Shown: positions 53,321-64,000 of the stretch, piece by piece
How positions within the stretch are numbered: position 1 is the stretch's first letter
How the letters are laid out: each line of letters begins with the position of its first letter
Source of the DNA: Zeimonas sp964538505
GTDB lineage: Bacteria; Pseudomonadota; Gammaproteobacteria; Burkholderiales; Burkholderiaceae_E
Length of the DNA: 64,000 bases
Direction: 5' to 3'
Assembly: GCA_964538505.1 (NCBI GenBank)
Contig: CAZIDY010000004.1
Span: 62,001 to 126,000, forward strand
The notes under the pieces: model-generated
What the model was told of the DNA's origin: nothing
Seen by the model: only the letters and a program-made list of their open reading frames with translations
The model's database searches: none
Translations under genes and position numbers: made by a program

Positions 53321-54325
53321 GTGAAACGGCGCTCCCTGCGCTGGCTGCGCGTCGTCGCCGCGGTCGCGCTGCTCGGCGCCGTCGTTGCGCTCGCAGGGCC
53401 GGCGCGCGTGCTCGATGCGATCCGCACCGCCGATCCGCGCTGGCTCGTGCTCGGCCTGGCGGCGAACGTCGCGGCGAACGTCTTCTCGGCGCTGCGCTGG
53501 CGTGAGCTTGCGCGCTGGTTCGGCATGCTCGCGCCGCGCATCTGGGCCGTCGTGACGTATTTCCATGGCGTCGCGGTCAACGCGCTGCTGCCCGGTGCGG
53601 TCGTCGGCGGCGACATGCTGCGCGCCTTCGCGCTGCAGCGGCTCGGACATCCGGGGCTCGAAGCGGGGATGAGCGTACTGCTCGATCGCCTGAGCGGCCT
53701 GTGGATGCTGTGCGTCGTCGGTTTCGTCTCGATCGCCTGGGGCGCCGACAGCGAGGCGACGCGTGCGCTCGCTGCGGGGTGGCCGGCGCTCGCCGGCTCG
53801 CCGCTCGCGCAGACCGCGCTACTGCTCGCCTTCGCAGCACTGCTGGGCCCGTGGATCGCGCTGATGGTGTTGCGCCGCTGGCTGCCGAAGCGCGAAGGAC
53901 CACGGCTCGCGCGGCTGCGCGCCGCGCTGCGCGCAGGACACGCGGGTCGGCACTACGTCGCGCAGGTCGTGCTGTCGACGATCGTGCAGGTGCTTGCGAT
54001 CGCCTCACTCGTCTGCGCGGCGCGCGCGCTGCACGTCGACATACCGTTCTGGGCGATGGCCGCCTGCGCGGTGCCGATCTTCGTGTTCGCGACGCTGCCG
54101 GTGAGCTTCGGCGGCTGGGGCACGCGCGAGGCGGCCGCCGTGCTCGCGCTGGGCGCCTTCGGCATCGACGCGGCGACGGCGGTCACGATCTCGATGCTGT
54201 ACGGGCTGTATCTGCTCTTGCAGGCCGTCGGCGGGCTCGCGCCGGTGCCGCGGGTCGCACAGGCCTCCGCAGCGACGTCGCACTCGACATCATCGCCGCT
54301 GCCGGAACGCGCGCCGCACTGGTAA
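53321..54325 (+). CDS. YbhN/UPF0104 (lysylphosphatidylglycerol synthase TM region) family protein
   Basis: The 334-residue protein has eight or so hydrophobic helices with family motifs ANVFSALRWRELARWFGM, YFHGVAVNALLPGAVVGGDMLRA and LPVSFGGWGTREAA. The family is related to flippase domains of MprF and AglD, so a lipid-handling role in the inner membrane is an inference. The GTG at 53321 is the only start upstream of the first helix (LRWLRVVAAVALLGAVVAL). It shares a likely operon with the thioesterase. Confidence 0.8.
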   Translation: MKRRSLRWLRVVAAVALLGAVVALAGPARVLDAIRTADPRWLVLGLAANVAANVFSALRWRELARWFGMLAPRIWAVVTYFHGVAVNALLPGAVVGGDMLRAFALQRLGHPGLEAGMSVLLDRLSGLWMLCVVGFVSIAWGADSEATRALAAGWPALAGSPLAQTALLLAFAALLGPWIALMVLRRWLPKREGPRLARLRAALRAGHAGRHYVAQVVLSTIVQVLAIASLVCAARALHVDIPFWAMAACAVPIFVFATLPVSFGGWGTREAAAVLALGAFGIDAATAVTISMLYGLYLLLQAVGGLAPVPRVAQASAATSHSTSSPLPERAPHW

Positions 54326-54360
54326 TTCCGGATCGAGGCGCCACTTCGCGCGCCGATCGC

Positions 54361-55368
54361 TCAGCGCAACGCGTACGCGTTAAAGCGCTCGGCGAGCGCC
54401 TCGCCCGACAGCCCGCTTCGCAGCAGCAGCGAAAGAAGGATGCGCGCGCGCAGGCTGCCGAGCCAGCCGCCCGGCATCGCGCCGCGCCCGAGCAGGTCGA
54501 TCTCCGAGCCTGCGAAACCGTAGGTCTTCGTGAAGGCCGGGCCAGCCGGCACACGCACCGCGAGCACGACCGGCATGTGCCGCACGAGATCGCCGACCAG
54601 CGGCGCGACGCTGCCGGCGACGTGCCCGGCTCCCATTCCCTCGATCACCGCGCCGCGGTAGCCGAGGCCGGGCAAAGCCACCAGCGTGCGCCCGTCGTCG
54701 CCGAGCGACATGCGCACGAGTGCGACGGGCACGTCGTGCGTCGACGACGCGAGCACGATGCGCGGCGTGCGCTCGAGCTGCACATGACGATGAAAGCGTC
54801 CCTCGGCGACGAAGCCGACCGGCCCTGCCGACGGCGACGTGAAGGCCGACGGCAGCGCCGTGTGCGACTTCTGCACGAAGCGTGCGGCGTGCACTTCGTC
54901 GTTCAGCACCGCCAGTGCACCGAGCCCGCGGGCATCGTCGCTCGCCGCGACGATCGTCGACGCGAGCAGGTTCGCCGGTCCGTCGGCGCCCGGCATCTGC
55001 GGGCCGCGCATCGCTCCGGTGACGACGACCGGCGCGTCGCTCGCAACCAGCAGGTCGAGGAACCATGCGGTTTCCTCGATCGTGTCGGTGCCCTGGATGA
55101 CGACCGCACCGTCGACGTCGACGCCGAGCCGCGCGTCGAGCAACGCGGCGAGATGGACGAGGTCGTCGAAGGTGAGCGAAGCGCTGGGGATACGCAACGC
55201 CGAATGCGCAACGACCTCGGCCACCTCGGCGAGTCCCGGCACCGCGTCGATCAGCTCGGCCGCGCCGAGCGTGGGCACGACGCCGCCGCCGGCGGCTTCG
55301 CGCGTCATCGTGATCGTTCCGCCGAGCGAGACGAGGAGAACGCGGGGACGGCGCACGGCTGCGCTCAT
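54361..55368 (-). CDS. L-asparaginase
   Basis: The 335-residue enzyme hydrolyses asparagine to aspartate and ammonia. The two catalytic threonine motifs are present: LLVSLGGTITMT near the N-terminus and VVIQGTDTIEETAWFLDL in the middle, with VTGAMRGPQMPGADGPANL. No signal peptide is seen, so it is probably cytoplasmic. The ATG at 55368 overlaps the stop of the FAH gene by ATGA, so both are co-translated. Confidence 0.9.
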   Translation of the reverse strand: MSAAVRRPRVLLVSLGGTITMTREAAGGGVVPTLGAAELIDAVPGLAEVAEVVAHSALRIPSASLTFDDLVHLAALLDARLGVDVDGAVVIQGTDTIEETAWFLDLLVASDAPVVVTGAMRGPQMPGADGPANLLASTIVAASDDARGLGALAVLNDEVHAARFVQKSHTALPSAFTSPSAGPVGFVAEGRFHRHVQLERTPRIVLASSTHDVPVALVRMSLGDDGRTLVALPGLGYRGAVIEGMGAGHVAGSVAPLVGDLVRHMPVVLAVRVPAGPAFTKTYGFAGSEIDLLGRGAMPGGWLGSLRARILLSLLLRSGLSGEALAERFNAYALR

Positions 55369-56207
55369 CCCGGAATGCAGCGCTGGCGCTGCTCGCCGAG
55401 CCCCTCGATACCGAGCGTCATCACATCGCCCGGCTTCAGATACATCGGCGGCTTCTGACCCATTCCCACCCCGGGCGGCGTTCCGGTCGAGACGATGTCA
55501 CCCGGCTCGAGCGTCATGAAGCGTGAGATGTACGAGACGAGCGTCGCCACGCCGAACACCATCGTCTTCGTGCTGCCGTCCTGGTATCGCCGGCCGTTCA
55601 CTTCGAGCCACAGCGCGAGCGCCTGCGGATCGGGAATCTCGTCGCGCGTGACGAGCCAGGGTCCGACCGGCGCGAAAGTGTCGTGCCCCTTGCCCTTGTC
55701 CCACTGACCCTGGCGCTCGAGCTGGAACTCGCGCTCGGAGACGTCGTTGACGATGCAATAACCGGCGACGTGCTCGAGCGCGCGACTTTCGTCGACGTAC
55801 TTCGCGCGCCGGCCGATGACGACGCCGAGCTCGACCTCCCAGTCGGCCTTGCTCGAACCGCGCGGAATCTCGACGTTGTCGTCCGGCCCGCAGACCGCGC
55901 TCGACGGCTTCAGGAACAGGATCGGCTCGGTCGGCACCGGCATGTTGCTCTCGGCGGCGTGGTCGGAGTAGTTCAGGCCGACGCAGACGAGCTTGCCGAT
56001 GTGCGCGACGCACGGGCCGATGCGCGTGGACTGCGGTGCCTCGGGCAGCGTCGCCGGGTCGATGCGCCGCAGCGCATCGAGTGCCGCGTCGTCGAGCGTG
56101 CGCAGGTCGATGTCGTCGACGTGCGCCGACAGATCGCGGATACGGCCCGCGGCGTCGACGATGCCCGGTTTCTCCTTTCCGGGCGGACCGAAGCGAAGCA
56201 GTTTCAT
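55365..56207 (-). CDS. Fumarylacetoacetate hydrolase family protein
   Basis: The 280-residue protein has an N-terminal MKLLRFGPPGKEKPGIVD region and the FAH catalytic fold: VCVGLNYSDHAAES, the metal-binding acidic residues in WEVELGVVIGR and YCIVNDVSEREFQ, and VSTGTPPGVGMGQKPP. Members act as hydrolases, isomerases or decarboxylases of 2-oxo or 1,3-dicarbonyl compounds such as ureidoglycolate- or homoprotocatechuate-derived intermediates. The exact substrate cannot be inferred. It precedes asparaginase in a two-gene operon. Confidence 0.88.
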   Translation of the reverse strand: MKLLRFGPPGKEKPGIVDAAGRIRDLSAHVDDIDLRTLDDAALDALRRIDPATLPEAPQSTRIGPCVAHIGKLVCVGLNYSDHAAESNMPVPTEPILFLKPSSAVCGPDDNVEIPRGSSKADWEVELGVVIGRRAKYVDESRALEHVAGYCIVNDVSEREFQLERQGQWDKGKGHDTFAPVGPWLVTRDEIPDPQALALWLEVNGRRYQDGSTKTMVFGVATLVSYISRFMTLEPGDIVSTGTPPGVGMGQKPPMYLKPGDVMTLGIEGLGEQRQRCIPG

Positions 56208-56416
56208 CGGGCGTCTCCGCTCAGGCCGAGGCCGCGCACGAACCCGCATACATACGAGAACTCCGACCGACACGCATATCGATATGCCGCGGCTGCGAGT
56301 CGGATGCATCGATCCGCGGCTTTGCTCAGACTGGATACGAGAATCGCCTGCACGTTGCCCGCGCGATTCGCCCAATGCAAGCGCATCAACCGCAAACCGG
56401 AACAGCCCCTCGAACC

Positions 56417-57055
56417 ATGAAACTCCTTCATCTCGCGATCGCACTGTGTGCGATGACCTTCTCCGCCGCCCATGCGCAGGTGCCGATGCAGCACTGGCAA
56501 GGCCTGGCGATCGATGCAATCACGTCGGCCGAGAAAGGTACGGTGCGCGACATGGTGCGCGCCGGTCACTACTACCGCACTGGATTCGGCGTGCATCGCG
56601 ACTGGACGCAGGCCGTGCGCTGGTACACGCGCGCGGCGCAGGCGGGCGACGCCAGTGCCGCGTACTGGGTCGGGAAGCTCCACCTCGAAGCGCAGCGCTA
56701 CGAGGAAGCGCGCAAGTGGTTCGCGCGCGCGGTCGGAATGAGCCTCGAGCAGGTCGAGGCGAGCTGGGAGCTGGGGCAGCTGTATCTGCATGGCCGGGGC
56801 GTCGAGCAGGACGCCGATCGCGCCGCGGCGCACTTCTTCAACGCCGCGGCCTTCGGCCATGCACAGGCGCAATACGAACTCTCACAGCTGATGCTCGCGC
56901 GGGGCAACCAGGCGTCAGCCGCACACTGGCTGTTGCAGGCGGCCGAGCAGCACCACGAAGCCGCCGCACAGCGCGTGCAGGCCTGCGCTCTGCCGGCAGC
57001 GCAGCACGACACCGTGCCGAGGTTGGTGGACTGCCTCCAGGGGCGTCACGGCTGA
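56417..57055 (+). CDS. Periplasmic Sel1-like repeat protein
   Basis: The 212-residue protein has a signal peptide (MKLLHLAIALCAMTFSAAHAQ). Several Sel1-type repeats of about 36 residues follow, for example AGHYYRTGFGVHRDWTQAVRWY, YWVGKLHLEAQRYEEARKWF and LGQLYLHGRGVEQDADRAAAHF. Such solenoids bind proteins or peptides in the periplasm. No catalytic motif is seen. Two cysteines near the end (VQACALP and LVDCLQ) may form a disulfide. Confidence 0.82.
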   Translation: MKLLHLAIALCAMTFSAAHAQVPMQHWQGLAIDAITSAEKGTVRDMVRAGHYYRTGFGVHRDWTQAVRWYTRAAQAGDASAAYWVGKLHLEAQRYEEARKWFARAVGMSLEQVEASWELGQLYLHGRGVEQDADRAAAHFFNAAAFGHAQAQYELSQLMLARGNQASAAHWLLQAAEQHHEAAAQRVQACALPAAQHDTVPRLVDCLQGRHG

Positions 57056-57123
57056 TCACGCCGGGTTCTCTCCGGCGGTACTGCAACTACTCGCGCCGCT
57101 TCGTCCAGCGGCGCAGCGGCTGA

Positions 57124-57783
57124 TCAAACGGGCGGCTCGTCGGCGAGCGCCTCGAACAGGTGCCCCATCCGCGCCTGCTTCGTCCGCAGGTATCGCAGGT
57201 TCGATGCGACGATGCCGGCCTCGATCCCGACGCGCTCGACGACGTCGATCCCCGCCGCACGCAGCGCCTCGATCTTCGCAGGGCTGTTGCTCATCAGCCG
57301 AAGCGAACGCACGCCGAGCTGCCGCAGCATCGGTCCGCAGACCTCGTAGCGACGCTGGTCTGCTTCGAAGCCGAGCGCCAGGTTCGCCTCCACGGTGTCT
57401 GCACCCGAATCCTGCAGTTGATAGGCGCGCAGCTTGTTCATCAGGCCGATTCCACGCCCTTCCTGGCGCAGGTAGAGCACGACGCCGCGCCCTTCGGCCG
57501 CGATGCGCATCATCGCCTCGCGCAACTGGGCGCCGCAGTCGCAGCGCCGACTGAAGAGCGCGTCGCCGGTCAGGCACTCGGAATGCACGCGCGCGAGTAC
57601 GGGCGTGTCGTCGGAGAAATCGCCGAGCACCAGTGCGAGATGCTCGGCGCCGTCACTCGAGTCGGCGAAGCCGTGCAGCCGGAAGGTCGCCCACGGCGTG
57701 GGGAGCTCGCAGGAGCCGACGTGCTCGACGGGTTCGACGTGCTCGGGCGGCGCGGACGGTGCAGCGGTGCGGGACTCGTTCAT
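57124..57783 (-). CDS. ribA: GTP cyclohydrolase II
   Basis: The 219-residue enzyme opens GTP to the first intermediate of riboflavin synthesis. The zinc motif with three cysteines is in HSECLTGDALFSRRCDCGAQL, followed by YLRQEGRGIGLMNKL and LMSNSPAKIEALRAAGI. About 25 extra residues stand before the conserved start. It is a stand-alone ribA, without the dihydroxybutanone-phosphate domain. The ATG at 57783 is chosen since the upstream frame is not conserved-like. Confidence 0.95.
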   Translation of the reverse strand: MNESRTAAPSAPPEHVEPVEHVGSCELPTPWATFRLHGFADSSDGAEHLALVLGDFSDDTPVLARVHSECLTGDALFSRRCDCGAQLREAMMRIAAEGRGVVLYLRQEGRGIGLMNKLRAYQLQDSGADTVEANLALGFEADQRRYEVCGPMLRQLGVRSLRLMSNSPAKIEALRAAGIDVVERVGIEAGIVASNLRYLRTKQARMGHLFEALADEPPV

Positions 57784-57902
57784 GCGGTCACTCCGTCGCA
57801 AAACAGTGCGGCAGGCGCGCTGCGGACGCGCTACGCGCCGCAGCGCCGGACTCAACGTAGCAGACCGCGGCGTTCAACCGAAAAACCGTGCAGCCGACCC
57901 GT

Positions 57903-58502
57903 TCAGGCGAACAGCTTGTTCGCGACCTCGGCGATCGTCCTGCCCTGGTAGCGCGCACCACCGAGATCGATCTCCGAAGGCTGGCGCGAGCCGTCGCCGC
58001 CGGCGATCGTCGTCGCACCGTAGGGACTGCCGCCGACGACCTCGTCGAGCCGCATCTGATCCTGGAAACTGTACGGCAGGCCGACGAGCACCATGCCGAA
58101 GTGCATCAGGTTGGTGAGGATCGAGAACAGCGTCGCTTCCTGGCCGCCGTGCTGCGTGGCCGTCGACGTGAAGGCGCCACCGACCTTGCCGTTCAGTGCA
58201 CCGCGCCCCCACAGACCGCCGGCCTGGTCGAGGAAGTTCGCCATCTGCGACGACATGCGGCCGAAGCGCGTACCGGTGCCGACGATGATCGCATCGTAGT
58301 CCGCGAGTTGCTCGACGCTGGCCACCGGCGCTTCCTGGTCGAGCTTGTAGTGCGAGGCCTTCGCCACTTCGACCGGCACCAGTTCGGGCACGCGCATCAC
58401 GTCGACCTTCGCGCCCGTCTCGCGCGCGCCTTCGGCGACGGCGTGCGCCATCTGCTCGATGTGGCCGTAGGACGAGTAGTAGAGGACCAGAACTTTTGCC
58501 AT
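57903..58502 (-). CDS. wrbA: NAD(P)H:quinone oxidoreductase, WrbA type
   Basis: The 199-residue flavodoxin-like protein binds FMN and reduces quinones by two electrons, protecting against redox cycling. It starts MAKVLVLYYSSYGHIEQMA. The FMN loops are GTGTRFGRMSSQMANFLDQ and FTSTATQHGGQE, and SPYGATTIAGGDGSRQPSE is the WrbA signature. AGGAG lies seven bases before the ATG. The longer frame upstream does not fit the family. Confidence 0.94.
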   Translation of the reverse strand: MAKVLVLYYSSYGHIEQMAHAVAEGARETGAKVDVMRVPELVPVEVAKASHYKLDQEAPVASVEQLADYDAIIVGTGTRFGRMSSQMANFLDQAGGLWGRGALNGKVGGAFTSTATQHGGQEATLFSILTNLMHFGMVLVGLPYSFQDQMRLDEVVGGSPYGATTIAGGDGSRQPSEIDLGGARYQGRTIAEVANKLFA

Positions 58503-58749
58503 TTTGTGCTCCTGTCGAATGGTGGAAGCCGTTTGAAGCGCCGCGTGGGTGGGTGGCGCCGGATGCATTTCCTTGTCTGACAGGATAGATACGGAACGGT
58601 TGATCGACTAGACGGGCTCGATGTAACTCATCGTCCCAGAATTGGAACTATTCGTGGCGAGCCTGCAAGAACCGGGAACAGTTGCAGTACTGGCGTCGTA
58701 GTCCGTCGGCTCAAGTGCCGATGGAGCGCAACCCGGTCAGGATGCCGGG

Positions 58750-59649
58750 ATGGCCGACCTGCAGTTGCTCCATCTCGTCGCCCGCACTACGTCGGGAGCG
58801 CGTCCGTTTCTTGATCGCCGCGCCTGCGCGGACCTCTGGAATCGCATCGCGCGCAACTTCGATGTCGTCGCGCTCGTGCTGATGCCGGATCACGTGCACC
58901 TGCTCACGCAGATCGAGCGGGACATCGCGTTGCGTTCGTTCGGACGCGTACTGTCTGCATTCCGCCTCAGGATGCATGCGACCGCGATCCCGAAACTGTC
59001 GTTCGAATGGGAGCGCATTCCGTCCCCGGAGAAGGTTCAGCGCGACCGTCGGCACATCGCCCGCACCGTTCGCTACATCCACCTGAACCCCACTCGCGAT
59101 TCCCTGTGCGGCGACCCGCTCGAATGGGAATGGAGCACGCATCGCGACTGGCTCGGCGCCGTCACCGGCCCCTGCGTCGACCGGGCGCGCTGGGCGAGAG
59201 CGATGGGGAAGCGATGGCCGTCGTGCACGGGCTGGTTGCACGAATACGTGTCATCGGACGCGTCCGTGCCACGTCCCTGCGCGGCCGCAGATCCACCCCC
59301 GTTTCTGCGCTCCAGTTCCAAAGACGCTTCGATCGACGCTCTGCTGCAGGCCGTCCCGCGCGCGCTGCGCAGCGCTCGCAGCCTGCCTCAGGAGTTCGGT
59401 GTCGCCGAGCGACGGCTGTTCCTGCTGTCCGCCGCGCGTTGGACCGAGTACTCGGGCGCAGCACTGGCTCGACATCTCGGATGTCACCCGACCAACGCGC
59501 AGCGAGCGGTCCGACGGGAGCGGGGCATGCCGTTCCTGGAAAACGGTGATGAACCTGCGAGGCGCGACTCGCTTACCGAGGACGAGGCCCACGCAATGGC
59601 GCTGATCCTGGCGGACTCTCGACTGTCCGCGGGAGTGCCGACACGCTGA
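58750..59649 (+). CDS. REP-associated tyrosine transposase (Y1/RAYT)
   Basis: The 299-residue protein is a Y1-type HUH transposase. The metal-binding pair is in LMPDHVHLLTQ, the catalytic tyrosine in TVRYIHLNPTRDSLC, and LLHLVARTTSGARPF is the first strand. A long C-terminal part (about residues 180-299) contains a possible helix-turn-helix (EYSGAALARHLGCHPTNAQRAV). Single-copy RAYTs act on REP palindromes. Here paired-hairpin repeat A3 follows 129 bases after the stop. The ATG at 58750 starts the family region. Stretch 58503-58749 has no gene. Confidence 0.85.
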   Translation: MADLQLLHLVARTTSGARPFLDRRACADLWNRIARNFDVVALVLMPDHVHLLTQIERDIALRSFGRVLSAFRLRMHATAIPKLSFEWERIPSPEKVQRDRRHIARTVRYIHLNPTRDSLCGDPLEWEWSTHRDWLGAVTGPCVDRARWARAMGKRWPSCTGWLHEYVSSDASVPRPCAAADPPPFLRSSSKDASIDALLQAVPRALRSARSLPQEFGVAERRLFLLSAARWTEYSGAALARHLGCHPTNAQRAVRRERGMPFLENGDEPARRDSLTEDEAHAMALILADSRLSAGVPTR

Positions 59650-59777
59650 CGTGTGCAGGTCAAAGCCAGCGGCGCATGAGTGCCATGCGCGCGCACCGGT
59701 GCGACGCAGGCACATTTCGTCCACATATCCACAGTCCGCAGCGTGCCAGGACGCCCAATGGACGAACTCGCGCGCCG

Positions 59778-59850
59778 TTTCGCTGTGAATCGCAGCGTTT
59801 CCGGCTGGACAACCGCTTTCCCCACTGAAAACGCTGTGAAACACAGCGTT
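59778..59850 (+). repeat. Paired-hairpin repeat A, copy 3, beside the RAYT gene
   Basis: Hairpins CGCTGTG-AAT-CGCAGCG (59781-59797) and AACGCTGTG-AAA-CACAGCGTT (59830-59850, perfect 9-bp stem) start 49 bp apart, as in copies 1 and 2. The sequence between them is more diverged. It lies between the RAYT and metH genes. Confidence 0.7.
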
Positions 59851-59910
59851 CGGCGCGGTTGTGAGGCGCGAGGCGCGGAGGCGCGAGGGCAGGGCGCGGA
59901 GCCCAACCCC

Positions 59911-63678
<3,768 letters not shown>

Positions 63679-63876
63679 TGTTCTCGCAGGCAAGGGTGTG
63701 AAGCCAAGAAGGGGAAACCTTCGAGTATATCGAGCGGGGCAATGCACGCGCCGATGACCGGGTCGGGGCACTGCTCAGGACGGCAGCAGGCGTTCTATCG
63801 TCGACGACAGCCCGGGCGCCGATCACCGCGCCGGCGCCGGAACGATCGCAAAGAGAACAGGCCCTAGAATCGCGGC

Positions 63877-64000
63877 ATGCCTGCTCCCCTTTCGCGAATT
63901 CCCGCCACGCTGATTCCCGGAGACGGAATCGGTCCCGAGATCGTCGATGCGACGCTCGCCGTGCTCGACGCGCTCGGCGCTCCCTTCGAATGGGACCGCC
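63877..64000 (+). CDS. Isocitrate/isopropylmalate dehydrogenase family, N-terminus only
   Basis: The first 41 residues (MPAPLSRIPATLIPGDGIGP and onward) carry the TLIPGDGIGPEIVDATLAVLDALG start of NAD(P)-dependent beta-decarboxylating dehydrogenases. This start is most like that of NAD-type isocitrate dehydrogenases rather than LeuB, but the fragment is too short to decide. It is divergent from metH and runs off the window end. Confidence 0.8.
   Translation, partial: MPAPLSRIPATLIPGDGIGPEIVDATLAVLDALGAPFEWDR

Noticed and set aside
63679..63876. Possible cobalamin riboswitch before metH
   Set aside because: The stretch is only 198 bases, shared with a divergent gene. I could not find a B12-box-like motif.

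Overview
This is a dense 64 kb chromosomal segment of high GC content from a betaproteobacterium, most likely of the order Burkholderiales. The lineage call is an inference from the gene types: a betaproteobacterial-type GshA beside GshB, DUF1840 and DUF502 proteins, UbiK, a TorF-glnK-amtB operon, a box benzoyl-CoA cluster with a fused BoxR, and a one-chain MetH. No rRNA, tRNA, CRISPR array or prophage was recognised. Many genes overlap by ATGA or GTGA, and four convergent gene pairs overlap at their 3' ends.

Layout. 1-1603: glutathione synthesis (gshB partial, gshA). 1711-6200: two divergent GH17-domain membrane proteins, one fused to a GT2 synthase, resembling NdvB/NdvC beta-glucan enzymes. 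6077-9265: an ammonium operon (TorF porin, GlnK, AmtB and a small membrane protein) behind a strong sigma-54 promoter with two NtrC-like sites. 9345-12359: ubiK, a comM-like ATPase and an alpha-methylacyl-CoA racemase. 12360-13032: repeats A1 and B1. 13033-15959: MFS transporter, lipoprotein, DUF1840 and DUF502. 16042-23462: one long operon with a palindromic operator, a SorC-type regulator, glpD, an MgtC-family protein and a Ugp-type ABC transporter. 23440-24845: pyrophosphatase, then repeats A2 and B2 around a broken parE toxin. 24967-27280: three coupled genes (EEP phosphatase/nuclease, HAD phosphatase, GST). 27321-30509: lipoprotein hydrolase, small membrane protein and sulfide:quinone oxidoreductase. 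30607-34688: a CsoR/CstR-like palindrome, an MFS transporter and a GGDEF-EAL protein. 34733-42208: a class V aminotransferase divergent from an amide- or urea-type ABC transporter operon that ends in an amidase. 42209-43061: no gene, but a terminator, hairpins, a degenerate B repeat, a tandem repeat and a 344-bp imperfect palindrome. 43062-50627: boxA, boxB, boxC, boxR and the divergent boxD, with TGCA-N6-TGCA operators. 50705-58502: baeRF protein, dodecin, DUF2231, 4HBT thioesterase, YbhN-type protein, asparaginase, FAH-family hydrolase, Sel1-repeat protein, ribA and wrbA. 58750-59850: a REP-associated tyrosine transposase and repeat A3. 59911-63678: metH. 63877-64000: start of an isocitrate/isopropylmalate dehydrogenase family gene.

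The systems visible together are nitrogen acquisition (AmtB/GlnK, amide uptake plus amidase, asparaginase), glycerol-phosphate use, aerobic CoA-dependent benzoate degradation and sulfide oxidation. The most novel signal is a family of paired-hairpin repeats (A) with a fixed 49-bp spacing between hairpins. One copy lies about 130 bp downstream of the RAYT transposase. Two others lie beside a second repeat (B), which is present as an inverted pair 11.5 kb apart.
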